Assembly: GCA_021234155.1 (NCBI GenBank)
Contig: JAJEKV010000092.1
Span: 3,955,708 to 4,019,707 of the forward strand
Source: Isoetes taiwanensis
Lineage: Eukaryota > Streptophyta > Lycopodiopsida > Isoetales > Isoetaceae
DNA: 64,000 nucleotides
Direction of reading: 5' to 3'
The position numbers and the translations under genes were made by a program. Positions 11,061 through 22,589 of the stretch are shown one piece after another; the first letter of the stretch is position 1, and the number at the start of each line of letters is the position of its first letter. The notes beneath the pieces are model-generated. The model searched no databases. It was given only the letters and a program-made list of their open reading frames with translations, and had not been told where the DNA came from.

Positions 11061-12420
11061 AGTATCAGCATCCTCCATATCGCAGTCAGCCCACTTTGCA
11101 CTACTGCATTTCCAAACACTATCATCTCTTCATCGCATGACTCTTGTTCCTGCGTCGTCTGTCTATCTATTCTTGTAGATGGTTTTGTCTTCCTTGCTTG
11201 TGCCTTGAGTTGGAACGCCGTATATCTCAAGCGGGATGTGGTTAATGTGGCCGCCTGTATCAGCCATGAAGAACAGCGCGGTTTGAAGCCCAAAAACCAA
11301 CTGTTTTGGGCGTTTTTTGGTGTTTTTTGGTCGATCCGGCTCCATTTTGCTTCAAATCTCTTCCTCTCTTCACTGATCTAGCATAAAAGAGGTAGATGAA
11401 GCGATTGGCATGGTTTTTAGATCGAATCAAACTGCCCATAGAGCAGAAAGAACCAGTCGATTGAAATTTTTGCCCCCGCCGCGCAGTTTGAAGCCTGGTT
11501 TTTTGGCCACATTAACCACTTTTTTGGCCACATTAACCACCTGGCTGATATCGGATGGCCACATTAACCAGTGGTTAATGTGGCATGGCCACATTAACCA
11601 GTGGTTAATGTGGCATGGCCACATTAACCCAAAATTTTTTGGCCACATTAACCCACATCCCGCTTGAGATATACGGAGTTCCGCCCTTGAGTTTACCATT
11701 ACCCTTTCCATGATGCACCTCTTGCCAACCTTCCTGCTCTTGGTTCTGATCAGGATTATTTTCTTTATAGATTACAATATCACATTCGCCATTTTCAGAA
11801 TTGATATTATTCCCCAAAGATTGAGAGTTTGCATGCTTTTTTTGTTGAATTCCATCGTCGTTACTGGTTGCCTGCCCCTTGGAGTGGTTACTCTTACCAT
11901 CTCCAGTCAGATCCATATTTGTCACTCACCTGCCCTTCCCTATCCAGCGTATTATTGTTGCCATTGTGGGACTGCCTCCTTCTGAGTAAAGTCTCTATTT
12001 ATTTTTGGACATCTTCACCGTTTCGCCTACTAAATTATCTGTCTTGTCAATGTCAGCATTCTCTTGACTGCTGGTAGGAATATTCAATTCTCCAAGCTCA
12101 ATTTGAGAAACATCCTTTTTTGATCCAGCACATTGAGAAGCTTTAGATTAAAATGGGTAAAAGAGGTTCCCACTCCTCGCAGCGATCTCACTAGGAATAG
12201 GATCTCGCTAGGAATAGGCAGGCTTGCTAGGATTGCTGCACAAATTTTGGGGCCTCGTGAGATGGAATGGGAGATGCATGCACCAAGGCCATTGGCTATA
12301 GCAATAAAGAACTTCGGAACCAGCATATCAGCACGAAGCTTCTCTACCTCAAACCAGCATGGCAACTTTAACTCCCTTTCCCTTAGCCTTATTCGGAGTA
12401 AAGCCAGGAGTACATGCACA
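11060..12420 (-). pseudogene. Retroelement ORF1-like reading frame split by a MITE
   Basis: On the minus strand an open stretch (about 12,120-11,694) contains DVSQIELGELNIPTSSQEN, GDGKSNHSKGQATSND and finally QEQEGWQEVHHGKGNGKLK. After the MITE it appears to resume as AQARKTKPSTRIDRQTTQEQ (11,205-11,060). GWQEV followed by a basic stretch is common at the end of the gag-like ORF1 of plant L1 elements, so a LINE ORF1 is my best guess. The upstream part (12,419-12,120) gives LPCWFEVEKLRADMLVPKFF and is not recognised. Low complexity and stops argue for a pseudogene. Confidence 0.4.
11203..11693. mobile_element. Mutator-type MITE (~473 bp) with 9-bp target duplication
   Basis: CCTTGAGTT at 11,203-11,211 is repeated at 11,685-11,693. 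Between them are inverted ends of about 40 bp that share CCGTATATCTCAAGCGGGAT and TTAATGTGGCC. The right end has two extra bases (GC) before GGAAC. Inside the right half, CCACATTAACC words alternate in both orientations (11,507-11,655) and can fold into hairpins. A 9-bp duplication and long inverted ends fit a non-autonomous Mutator-like element. It has no coding capacity of its own. Confidence 0.75.
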
Positions 12421-12579
12421 TTTCAAAAGCAAAAGCCTCAATCAAATTTAAAAAACTTCAATAAAGGACACAATTTCAAATTCATAATTTAATTTACGTC
12501 CTTATGGATTTTTAAAATCCTCTAATGCACGTTCGCCTTGACCCTCCGGAGCCTAGAAACGATAATACATGAGTATATG

Positions 12580-13790
12580 AGGATAAACGGATTGAACCAG
12601 CCAGTTCAGCACTTGTCATTCAACAACTTTCAGATACATGCCAGAAAGTCATCGTTTTCTCCAAACTTCCAAAATCTTCCGATTGTTGGAGCAGATGTCA
12701 TATTTCAAAATTACATGGGTTTAATTGATTAAAAAAGGAACCCTCTAATCTGTTGCTTGCGATAGGTGATTCACACATTCTTCATTTTCTCCATATCTGT
12801 TCCTAAGAAAATCGGAGAAGTATATCAATAATTAAGTCAAACAATTCAACTATTATAAGAAGGATTTTCAGTCCCTTGGCAAAGGCCATCTGATTACTTG
12901 ATTTGGAACAGGAAGAAAATGTTATCAAAGGACACAATTGAGGCTAGGAATACCTTAACTCCATCCATGAAACTAGTCCTTTGCCTTGGGAACTAATTAT
13001 TGTTCCAAACAGAAGCTAAACTCTTTGATAACAAAATGAGCAGTGCTTAAATAGTGGGTATCTCAATTCCCTAGCATGTTATCAGAACACGTAACCATAT
13101 AAGATTGAAAATTTATTTGTTAACAGGCAGATCTCTTTAAGCACTATCATTGTTTCAGACTGGACTTCTAACCAGCCAGTTTGCAGTAAATAACCATTAT
13201 TGCATCATCTGCAACTTGTCATTCGACAATTTTCAAATACATGCCAGAAAGTCGTCATCTTCTCAAAACTTCCAAAATCTTTCAACTGTTGGAGTCCCAA
13301 ACTTAACTATATACTGACGGAGTACATGGGTTTACTTAATTAATAACGGAACCCTCTAATTTGTTGCATGTGATGGGTGATTCAAACAGTCTTCATTTTC
13401 TCCATATCTGGTCCTGAAAAAATCAGAGAAGTATATCAATAATTAAGGCTCAAACAATTCAAATATTATAAGAAGGATTTTCAGTCCTTTGGCAAAGGCC
13501 ATCTGGTTACTCTGATTTGGAATAAGAAGAAAAGGTTATTAAATAACACAATTGAGAAGGTGCCAACTAGGAATACCATCAATCCATCCATGAAACTAGT
13601 CCTTTGCCATGGGAAACTAAGTATTGTTCCAAACAGATGCTAACTCTTTGATAAAAGAATGAGCAGTGCTTAAATAGTGGGTATCCCAATTCCCTAGCAT
13701 GTTATAGAACACGTAGCTATATAAGATTGAAAAGACAGGCAAATCCCTTTAAACACTATCATTTTTTCTGGCTGGACTTCTAACTAATCT
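12580..13790. repeat. ~600-bp tandem direct duplication
   Basis: 12,600-13,175 and 13,205-13,785 are two copies of the same noncoding sequence (shared words CTTGTCATTC, ATACATGCCAGAAAGTC, CTCCATATCTG, CCATCCATGAAACTAGTCC, TTAAATAGTGGGTAT, ACACGTA). Identity is about 85-90% by eye with small indels. No open frame is conserved between copies. Confidence 0.85.
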
Positions 13791-15683
13791 GTGAAATGAA
13801 GCAAAGCAACATTTATACCAATTATAAATTCGTAAATCTTCACTCTTCTCTGGCGACCACGTATTCTCTTATTCATTTTCTTTTTAGATCAGAAAATGTA
13901 CAGAAAGCACATTCTAGGCATCAAGATTTAACTTTGATGATTTGTGCCATCTGCATATATTATGCAGACAAATACCACGGCACATGAAAGGGATTGATCG
14001 AGCGCTGTTTTTGCAGATCTGAAAGACTAATAAAAATAATCTCTCTGCAATGCAGTTCAAGAAACCGGTGCATTTGACTTGCATGGTACCTATCCTTAAA
14101 GCTGAATTAAAGGTATTCATGCAAGCTAGGTTCCAAATATGCAAAATCTCATGTGCACAATCATCTGCCATAATGCATAGTCGTTATATCTGATACACGA
14201 TAGCTAGATACTGTTAACATTATTGCTGACGTGTGCTGATGAGTTTCTCCTATATAATTAGAATTCACTGTGGGCTATCTGGAAGCATATTTGACGTTTC
14301 GTTTGGCAAGATTAAGGCTGACAATAGATTTGCCATTTCCATTTTCTTTTCCTTTCCTTGCAGATCCCTTGCTGGTATATGCTTCTATCTATCCATACCT
14401 GTCCGTAGCTTCAAGCGGAGGCTTAATGGAGACAAAAATCTTAGACACTGCATACATAGATGCAATTTATGAAAATAAAGTACTTGATCACAACAAGGAC
14501 GGTAAATTTAGGGTGGATTTCTCGATTCTGGCAGTGCAGAAAATGGTACACTGGTTAAAAACAGTGTACAACAAGCATTTTTGAAGTTTAATAGATTTAA
14601 CATTTCCATTTCTCTTGCCTTGTAGAACACAGCCATTGCTTATTGCTTGCTAGTATAGGCTTGTATCTATATATACATTTCTTCAGTCTGTAGCTTCAAA
14701 ACACGAGGCTCAATTAGGGTGAACATAGTTATGCAGGTTATGCAGGCTAGAGACCCCAAGACTGCATATCCATATTCTCATCCATTAGAGAAGCCACATC
14801 ATAAAACTCCGAATGGATACTGCTAATGTCAGACCCATTTTCTTAATCTACTCAACTTTTAAGCATTCTGGTAGGGAAGTCTCTACTTTATCTCTACTTT
14901 TACAAAATGTTCAGATTTTATGAGCTCTCATTACCTTGTATGACAATTTTGCAATGGCAGGAGGTATGCTACAATGAAGAACGGTCTGTAATCTGTTCAT
15001 GCATAAGTATTATGTTGTCATCAGATATGCTACATATCTCTCTGGTTGAGAGCATATTAACAAGAACTTGTGCCCTTTACATCTCGTATAAATTTACAAT
15101 GGCACCTAGCATTCAGATCCAGACTGACTTGCCACAGATACTCCAAGCATCAAAATAAACAGGATTGCTTCGGACGCATTTCATTTCTTACCCAGATCTC
15201 CTTATGTCAAACTAATAAAGTGTGCACCAAATCTCCCCTGCATAAGCATAAGAAGATGTGTGCTAAGAATTACAAGATTTTAGCCTGCAACTCAACTTAC
15301 CAGGCCATTCACGCAATACCTAGATTATTCTCTTCAGACAATTGCACATCCACCATTGGTTCATCTCAAATGCATATGATAGTGTAAGAGTAATAATCAA
15401 TCAGTGCATTAAAAACCGCCTTGTGCTCTATTAAATTATTATTTTCTTCTCGAAGAAAAATCCTAAAATGTAGAAAGATGTGAAGTTGTTTGAGCTAATA
15501 GCTTATGGGTTCAATCCTGAGACAATTATAAAAATTCACAATCGCTGTATACTGACCGGAAAAAAGCAGTAGCAGAATTCATTGCTCTCCAGATTTTGGA
15601 CTGGACTTCTCCTCTATGGACTTAGTTGGACCGCTTCTGGAAGCTCAAAAATAATTGACATAAATCAATGAATTGTTACAATC
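13791..15683. other. Intergenic stretch, nothing recognised
   Basis: AT-rich sequence with only short open frames. It could hold downstream exons or the 3' UTR of the minus-strand ORF at 15.7-15.9 kb, but I could not identify splice-supported coding blocks. Confidence 0.4.
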
Positions 15684-15881
15684 TTAGAGATAACAACACA
15701 AACCAAACAAGCGTTCTGATCTTAACTTGGGAGTTTCGGCTGGCATATCTTTTTCAAGCCATTCCCGGATATGCTTCATATTCCTGCGCAGTGTAACACT
15801 AGATTGCTTCACATCGCTGCGCATGAGCATGTAAATGGCACCCACTCCGACCACTGTAAGTAAGAAATTGCTGAGTGCCAT
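15684..15881 (-). CDS. Small membrane-anchored protein, plant-conserved type, possibly first exon
   Basis: 65 codons beginning MALSNFLLTVVGVGAIYMLM. Residues 4-20 form one hydrophobic segment, followed by RSDVKQSS, RRNMKHIREWLEKDMP and a short tail. The pattern (short N-terminal transmembrane segment, R-S-D-V-K/R-Q-S, then a basic helix ending in WLE) resembles a family of uncharacterised plant proteins of about 70-90 residues that I recall; no function is known to me. The last ~13 residues do not look conserved, so the true protein may splice onward near 15,720. The start codon lies 148 bp from the MULE target duplication at 16,029, so the transposon sits in the likely promoter or 5' UTR. 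Confidence 0.55.
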   Translation of the reverse strand: MALSNFLLTVVGVGAIYMLMRSDVKQSSVTLRRNMKHIREWLEKDMPAETPKLRSERLFGLCCYL

Positions 15882-16037
15882 GCCGTGTACTCGGGTTTAG
15901 GGTTGTATAGCATTCGATCAATAATACTCTTAAACACCATAGTTTATACCATATATACCCTAGCTCTTCGTTGGGAATATCCCAGTTTATAACGTCTTGA
16001 GCGAAAAAAACTTATGCTTCATTTGAGTGGCTATAAC

Positions 16038-16103
16038 GCGTCGAAATATTTTTACCCCGGTTATTGTGATTCCTTCGCAAGATATTCCTTGCCGCAGAAT
16101 CAC
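16038..16103 (+). repeat. MULE left terminal inverted repeat
   Basis: 66 bp; positions 16,044-16,103 are the exact reverse complement of 27,555-27,614. Its inner part has the form GTGATTCC ... GAATCAC, the same motif pair that builds the internal arrays. Weaker similarity to the right arm continues inward for roughly 100 bp. Confidence 0.93.
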
Positions 16104-16209
16104 GACCCCGGGGAAACGGGGTCCGTTCTGGCGACCGGGCGTAATTCCCAGCGACAGCATTAAGCGTAACGCTAACGCATCCGGTTCGACGGATCGGTAG
16201 GGTGTATCT

Positions 16210-16640
16210 GGTATCCCCGTCGGTTTCGAAACCTTCCGGCAGAATCACCACGGGTAGAAACCGTCGGATAGAATCACAACTCTTGTATTCCACTAGAAGG
16301 AATCACGACCTTAGGATACCGCCGGCGGAATCACTAAACCCCGATTCCTTTGGAAGGAATCACCGGCAGATTACGCTAGATGGAATCACCACATAGAGAT
16401 TCCTGCGGATGGAATCACAGTTTTTTGATTCCCCATTCGACAGAATCACAACCGTAGGATACCGCAACGCGGAATCACCAAATTCTGATTCCAACAGAAG
16501 GAATCACGTCAACGCGATTCTGCAAGATGGAATCACATTCTGTGATATTCAACTCCGTGGAATCACGACATGAAGATTAGGGGGCCGGAATCCGATTTTT
16601 TTGATTTTCCATTCGACGGAATCACTGCAAATGGGTGACG
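16210..16640. repeat. Palindromic GGAATCAC array, block 1
   Basis: About 14 units of roughly 30 bp in which GATTCC (7-8 bp spacer) GGAATCAC alternate; spacers vary while the two octamer-like words are kept. Each unit can form a hairpin. Confidence 0.85.
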
Positions 16641-16849
16641 CATCCTGATCGCTCAATTTGTCGTGACGCATCCTAACCGCTCGATTTGTCGTGGATATTT
16701 TGGCTATTTTAATTATGTCCTTGGGATATTTTGAACTCTGGCGACTCATAATTATGACCAGGTACCGCGGTACCACGACAATGTCATGATTGGCCCGGCT
16801 CCGCCGTATCATCGTCCTCCACGTCAAGCCCTTGCATTTTCTGCGCCCA

Positions 16850-19447
16850 TCCGGAAGGAATCACACGAAATTTCCCTTTCTATCTTTCGAAACATTCGTT
16901 TTCTCGCAGGTTCGTTCGTGGCGCCCTTTACGCTAGCGTCCAACATACGATTTCTCACGGCTACGTTTACGGCGCTCCGTTCTTCCGGCGCCCCCGTTCC
17001 TTCTGGCGTCGTTCTTGTGTTTTGTCGCTTCAATCCGTTTCGGATATGGCAAAGTCTTGAAACCTCGCTGGTGAGAACTTCGAGGTTGAATCCAGATGCA
17101 AATTAGGCCTTTGTGTTCCCTGTGAACAATCCCTTGCAAGAAGAGCCTATTGAATCGGAGGTGGACTCCCCCCGGTAAGGCTTTTGCGCGTTCATGGTTT
17201 TGGGACAGGTGCGGCGCAGTTTGGAGCCATAACCGGATTCTTTCGGATTACGCTCGCGTGCTAAGCTCATTGCTCAAGCTTCTTGTTTTTCCCAAATATT
17301 TGGGGGTTGCAGATGCCGAAAGGTGCGTTCGGTGCCTCAAGAGGATGTTGATTGCAATGAAGCGAAGCCCGACATAGAGTGCGAAGTGGATTTATGCGGC
17401 GATGCCATAGAAAACTCCCCAGGAGAATCCCTTTAAACATGGCGAGATATTCCCAACCGGAAATTCGATCGCGGGTGATGGTCGGTGGCACCGCCAATTC
17501 GACAACCGCGGATCGGTTACTCCAAGAAGTGGGATTTGGAAATCCACAGATTAGCCAAGCACAACATGGGCGGGATTACAAGTCGCCAGCAAAGAATTCG
17601 GGAAGGAAACCCAATGCCCCCGAAGTTAGCGAAGAAGAAGAGGGATTTTGAATTGGTGAAGCCGCAAATGAGTGTAGATGAGGATTACCCGTGGCAACAC
17701 AACCGAGACGGATTTTGGCAAGGGGCGGCGAGGGGAAAGCCATGGCAGAGGAGCAAATAGAGCATGGGATTCTCAAACCGGCAAACAAGGTCGCTTTGGG
17801 TCATGCGCCAGGTGGAGATAAGGCGGATGGTGGAGGAGAGTTTGGAGGAAACGTAAGAGGGCAGCAATAAGAAATAACATTGCTAGAAGGTTCAATGTTG
17901 TTGAAGAGTTGAGGGCCGACATGTCTTTGGGTAGAGAGCGTGAAACAGTCGGTAGAGATGATTTCATTATGGAAGTCGCGACAAGCGTAGGGGGAATTTC
18001 CATCCCCGCGTCCCAAAAGAACATGCAAGCTCCCGGTCCCGGTCAAGAAGCTTCGAAAACACCCGGGAAAAGAGGGGTGCAAATAAAAGTAAGATTGCAT
18101 AGCTCCTAATCACATTGTTTTTGAGACGCCCGGCTACATTCGAGTGGTCTGCATGATGCTATTCAAACAAATAGGTCTTCCGAGCCCCTCTACTTCGTCG
18201 GAAGAGGAGGGGACAATTATTGAGATTCCCATGATGCATAGACTGGAGGCCACATTTTTTGATTCTGTTTTTGCTTACCAAACAGGCCTTGTTTCCAGGA
18301 ATTGGACCTGTAATTTTACATTCAAGTATCCACTAACAATCAAGCAAAGACGTTACATTCGAGTAGGGAAAAAAATCGGCAAGATCATCGAATTTCGGAT
18401 CTATGCCAATTTTGCCCGTGTTTTCATGACGCGGTGCGGTGTAGAAGACGATGTGGACTGCAGAATCAACGAGGAATGCGTTGGTGCCTATCTTCTGTAA
18501 GTTCAAAGCTGATTTTTCGTTTGGTTTGACAATATCATTCACTTACTGTAGAATGCCCTTCACAGAGCCTTAATTCATGCCATCCCCGTAATAAGAGGTG
18601 CGGCATGTTTTCATCCATCCATGACCTTGGCCTCTTCTTGCAAAACTCTTTGAGGGTCGGTCAGTGCCTATGAAATTTTCGGTAATCTAATCCCACCCAA
18701 ACCTTTTAGCGAGCGTGAATTGGCGGATGCAAAATGTCGGTTTCTACTACTTCCCGTTATGAGCAGTGTATACAATTCGATTTCGAAGTTAACGGTAGGC
18801 CATTGGATTTCATAAACTTGTTTTGCGGCAACCACCGGAGCGCTTATATTGGTATCCAACGAAGAGGCAAGCGGGAGGCTTCAAACCCCCGCCCCGTGGT
18901 GTCTTTGATGACGGATTCAATGGGCCCATGCACTCCAACTTAAGATCTTTCGCGACCATGTAAGATCAATTTTACGCCTATGAGATCGAATTTGCCTTCC
19001 CCGATTGCTATGTTTTGCTTTCCGTTTCATAGCGCACATTATGAAGAGATGGAATTTTGAATCCACAAGCCTTCACAATGCCCCCTGTGTCCCCTTGAAT
19101 GTGCCCCAGCAGGAGAACACCCAGGATTGTGGGATATACACAATTTGTTTTGTGAAGAGGTTCTTGATGGACATTTGCAACTCGAAAGATCATTCTGTGA
19201 GTGTTATGTATGCAATTTTTACTTAATTTCGTGATGTTTCATTCTAAACTTCTGGCGCTTGCAGGTCATTGACACATCCAAATGGTTTGGGCGGAGGGAA
19301 ATCGACATGACAAGGTCGACATTTGCTGTCATGCTACAGAAGTTATTTGACTGCGTCCAGCAAAGGAAAAGCACATTTCATCTACCCCAGGGAGATTGGA
19401 CCGAGGAGGGTGGCTTGGTTACCCGTCTGAGGAAAAATGGCCCATGA
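16850..19447 (+). pseudogene. Ulp1-like SUMO protease (peptidase C48) gene of the MULE
   Basis: C48 proteases remove SUMO or related modifiers. The C-terminal core is visible: FLLLPVMSS, then the catalytic His-Trp at 18,801-18,806, a MTDSMG segment with the Asp codon at 18,914-18,916, and VPQQENTQDCGIYTICF with the Gln at 19,107-19,109 and nucleophile Cys at 19,128-19,130. A clean 68-bp GT-AG intron (19,197-19,264) joins KDHS to VIDTSKWFGRREIDMTR, and the frame stops at 19,447. The His-Trp and Asp blocks lie in different frames, so a frameshift or missed intron breaks the core. Upstream (17,110-18,500) are possible N-terminal exons, e.g. EVDLCGDAIENSPG and TFFDSVFAYQTGLVSRNW; their assignment is uncertain. 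Confidence 0.68.
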
Positions 19448-19609
19448 TTTCAACCTTGCTATTGTACAGAGAACGAAAATTCCCAGCTTTGCTGGTTTTA
19501 ATTCCCACACCACTATATATGATCTGATGAAGTTTTTTGAATCTGAATTTGAAAGATTTTGGAGCGGGAACTTTTTTGAATTTGAATTTGAGTTGCATGC
19601 TCGATTCCT

Positions 19610-19825
19610 CTATGCGGAATCACACCACGGTGATTCCAAACCGTGGAATCACCTCCATGGTGCGTCCATTCCGTAGAATCACACTGTCGTCATTCAATTC
19701 CGTGGAATCACTCGTATGTTATTCCATAGCGTGGAATCACATTTAGGCTATTCTTTCCCGTGGAATCACAAAGCTTTGGCTCCATGGTGCGTCCATTCCG
19801 TAGAATCACACTGTCGTGATTCCGC
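19610..19825. repeat. Palindromic GGAATCAC array, block 2
   Basis: Seven to eight GGAATCAC or GAATCAC words with ATTCC partners, spacer CCGTGGAATCAC. A 29-bp piece (TCCATGGTGCGTCCATTCCG) occurs twice. It begins about 160 bp after the protease stop codon. Confidence 0.85.
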
Positions 19826-19852
19826 CATCTATTGCCCTCACTACTAGGATTT

Positions 19853-20022
19853 GTGCCAGACTGAGCTGACGCGACGTTCACGAATGCCAGGGTGCCACGT
19901 TGCCCCCTACACTGACAGCGAATTTAGTACTTCACTGCATGGATTCGTGCCAAACTGAAGTGACGTGACGTCGACGAATGTCTGGGTGCCACGTTGGCCC
20001 CTAGACTGACAACGAATTTAGC
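19853..20022. repeat. Two ~90-bp tandem repeats
   Basis: Two units share GTGCCA(A/G)ACTGA, GACG, CGAATG and GGGTGCCACGTTG and end in GACAACGAATTTAG. Noncoding. Confidence 0.75.
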
Positions 20023-20284
20023 CTAGTCGGTGATTCCGTCGGGGGGAATTTCGCAGAGCCCCGACGGACAAGCTTCTGGCGCTTCCAATTCAATCATATG
20101 TTTTGGTTTTGGCGCTTAGCTCCAGCTCCGGCGCTTCGATCCGATTGTTAGGCGCCATATCCTTGCGATAGTTCCCTGTGGTTTCTGTTGTTGGTAAGGA
20201 AGTTCTCCTTCTTTCACGTGGTTCGGTAAGGAATTTCTTTTATACGCTCGCCGCTTTGCTCTAACATCGATTCTTGGGCTTGTA

Positions 20285-20760
20285 GGAATGGCGGACTGTC
20301 CACCAATTGTTATAGAGGACGGGTTTCGAAGATTGATCTTCGTTACTTGGATAATTTCCACGGTACCGGGCTCGAGAGCCCGCGGGATCGGATCTTCGAA
20401 GTCGATCGGTCACGCCGCAGGAGGTCCCGCCGGTTTCCGTCGCCATACCGAGGCAAGAGGGCTGCGACTGCGTGAGGGTGCCTTTGAGGAAATCCAATGG
20501 CTCGAAAATTCGAGTTAAAGTTTCTAGGGGTTCCAGAATTCCTGGTCACGAAGAATGTGACGGTGATTGGGCCAAGAATTTGTTTGCATCTCTTCATTCA
20601 ACGGGTAAAGCGTCATCGCATGCGGATGTTCCAAGGACGCATTTGAGTTCGATGAACCGAAGATGGCGACCGTGTTTCGGTTTACTTTCGCTGCAGAAAG
20701 ACCCTTCCACCGGCCGAACTAACTGGACCAGCGTCAAGGTGAGCCATCTGCGCCTCTTGC
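20285..20760 (+). pseudogene. Unknown MULE-borne ORF, copy 1
   Basis: Spliced or frame-shifted reading gives LRSRSVTPQEVPPVSVAIP, GCDCVRVP, KVSRGSRIPGHEECDGDW and AKNLFA, then FRFTFAAERPFHRPNWTSVK ending at a plausible GTGAGC donor (20,739). The same blocks in the same order occur on the opposite strand at 22,075-22,530. I do not recognise the family. Blocks are in more than one frame. Conserved features are two close cysteines (GC.C.R.P) and the motif IPGHE....WAKNLFA. It lies just left of the first AT-rich array. Confidence 0.5.
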
Positions 20761-21059
20761 TTCACGATTTTTCTTTTTGGCTGGATGTAACTAATTGCAT
20801 GTTTGATGCAGAGGAGGCGTTCCCACACCTCCACTGGCTAGCTGCTGGTAACGAATGAAGCGGACACTGCCGTCTTCTTGGCAGTTTCCTTTTGAGCATC
20901 TATAGAATGTCTGATATTCACTGTCTGTTAAACCCTGGTGTTTCTTTTTTTGGTTGAACCCTCTTTGCTAAACCCCCCGGGTTAAACAACTTTGTTTTTT
21001 TTTTTTTTGGTGCGGACGCCGATTATGGCTTCTTCTTGTGATTCCATACGCAGGATTAA

Positions 21060-21810
21060 TCGTGATTCCATAGGCAGTATAAACGTGATATACATGGGAG
21101 TATTTATACTTCAAGTATTGTACATCTGCACAGAGTATTAATATATTAAAGTTTTTATAAACAGAGTATTTATACTTGTGGTATTTGCGTCTCACATGGT
21201 ATTTATACGTTTAGTATTTTATATAGATAGTATTCAAATGTATACTCCTTTGCAGATTTATACACAGAGTATTTCTACACATGGTATTTATACACAGTGT
21301 ATTTATACTCACGGTATTTTATACACATGTTATTTATACACAGAGTACTTATACTCACGGTATTTTCTACACATGGTATTTATACGTTTAGTATTTTATA
21401 CAGATAGTATTCAAGCCTATGGTAATTTGCAGATTTATACACCGCTATACACAGAGTATTTCTACACATGGTATTTGTACAGAGTATTTATGCTTACAGT
21501 ATTTTCTACACATGGTATTTATACACAGTATTTATACATACGGTATTTTCTACAAATGGTATTTATACTTTTAGTATTTTATACAGATAGTATTCAAACC
21601 TTTAGTGATTTGCAGATTGTGTGTGTTTGTACTAATAGTATGTATACGTATAGTATTTTGCAGAGTATTTATACGTCGAGTATTCATCTTCAACCTTAGA
21701 TTCTGTACATTGAGTATCTATGCAAAACATATCATGTCAGGAACTCATATTGTGCAAAACTCATCAAAAATTACCATATGTACATTCACAATATGCATAG
21801 TATTTGAAGC
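21060..21810. repeat. AT-rich GTATTTATAC array, block A
   Basis: Short words AGTATTTATAC, GGTATTTATAC and TAGTATTTTATAC recur every 15-25 bp with little higher-order regularity. The 173-codon open frame here (21,178-21,699) is a product of the repeat (Tyr/Ile/Thr-rich) and is not called as a gene. Confidence 0.85.
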
Positions 21811-22074
21811 CAACTGAAGAGATTGCAGAACAATTAACTTAAATCTGTATTTTCACAAGAAGGCGTGTAGCAAGGTAGCTACCAGGAAATCAAAAATCAA
21901 CAGAACTGTCTGAACAGAAACCAAAAAAAGGACGGTCCTCCATCATTGATAGTCGCGAGCTATGCACTATGACTGGGGCGGGCTCGTTTTTTCTGCGTGG
22001 TTCATGCAGCAGCAATAAAGAACATTAGTTGCAGCGACAATACAGAACATCAAATGAACAGCAGTGTATGAACT

Positions 22075-22532
22075 CACACCTTGTTGGTAGACCAGTCAAC
22101 CCTCCCAAAACTTGTCTCCTTGCAGCAGGGAACCGGGAAAGCAAACTCACCGTCATCTGGCTCATCCTTGCACTCCACCTTCACTGGCTTTGAACCAGCA
22201 GATTCTTCCTTCTATGATTCCAGAACGTAGGCAAACAGATTCTTTGCCCACTCTTCATTAAGCCTCTCGTGCCCAGGGATGTGTGAAACGTTGGAAACCT
22301 TCACAGGAATCCTGATGCATTCACAACCCTGTCCCGAAGGTATGGCGATAGGAATGGGCGGGACATCTACCAATGCTCGACCCCGGAGGCGCTCCTGCAG
22401 ATTCTCGAGGCTGCAATCTTTGAGGGCCTCCAGAAAACCGAGGTCCACCACTAGGACCCCGTCGAGTATGGCTACCGGGGCAAATGGGCCATAACCGAGC
22501 AGCACGAAGATCGGGGCCTCCACCCGAGGCGC
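22075..22532 (-). pseudogene. Unknown MULE-borne ORF, copy 2, inverted relative to copy 1
   Basis: A 103-codon minus-strand frame (22,523-22,212) reads MEAPIFVLLGYGPFAPVAIL, LDGVLVVDLGFLEAL, ENLQERLRGRALVDVPP, IPIAIPSGQGCECIRIP and VSNVSHIPGHE...EWAKNLFA, then meets a TAG. After the stop the same frame continues with SAGSKPVKVECKDEPDDGEF and FGRVDWSTNK (to about 22,080), matching the distal part of copy 1. The stop is therefore probably a mutation or sequence error inside one exon. Better preserved than copy 1. Function unknown. Confidence 0.55.
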
Positions 22533-22589
22533 CTTCCTTCAGAATTATGAGTGAATACTAAGAGGACGGGCCGCTGGTCCGATGCCCAA

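Noticed and set aside
21178-21699. 173-codon open frame in the AT-rich array
   Set aside because: It is Tyr/Ile/Thr-rich and follows the tandem words exactly; a repeat by-product.
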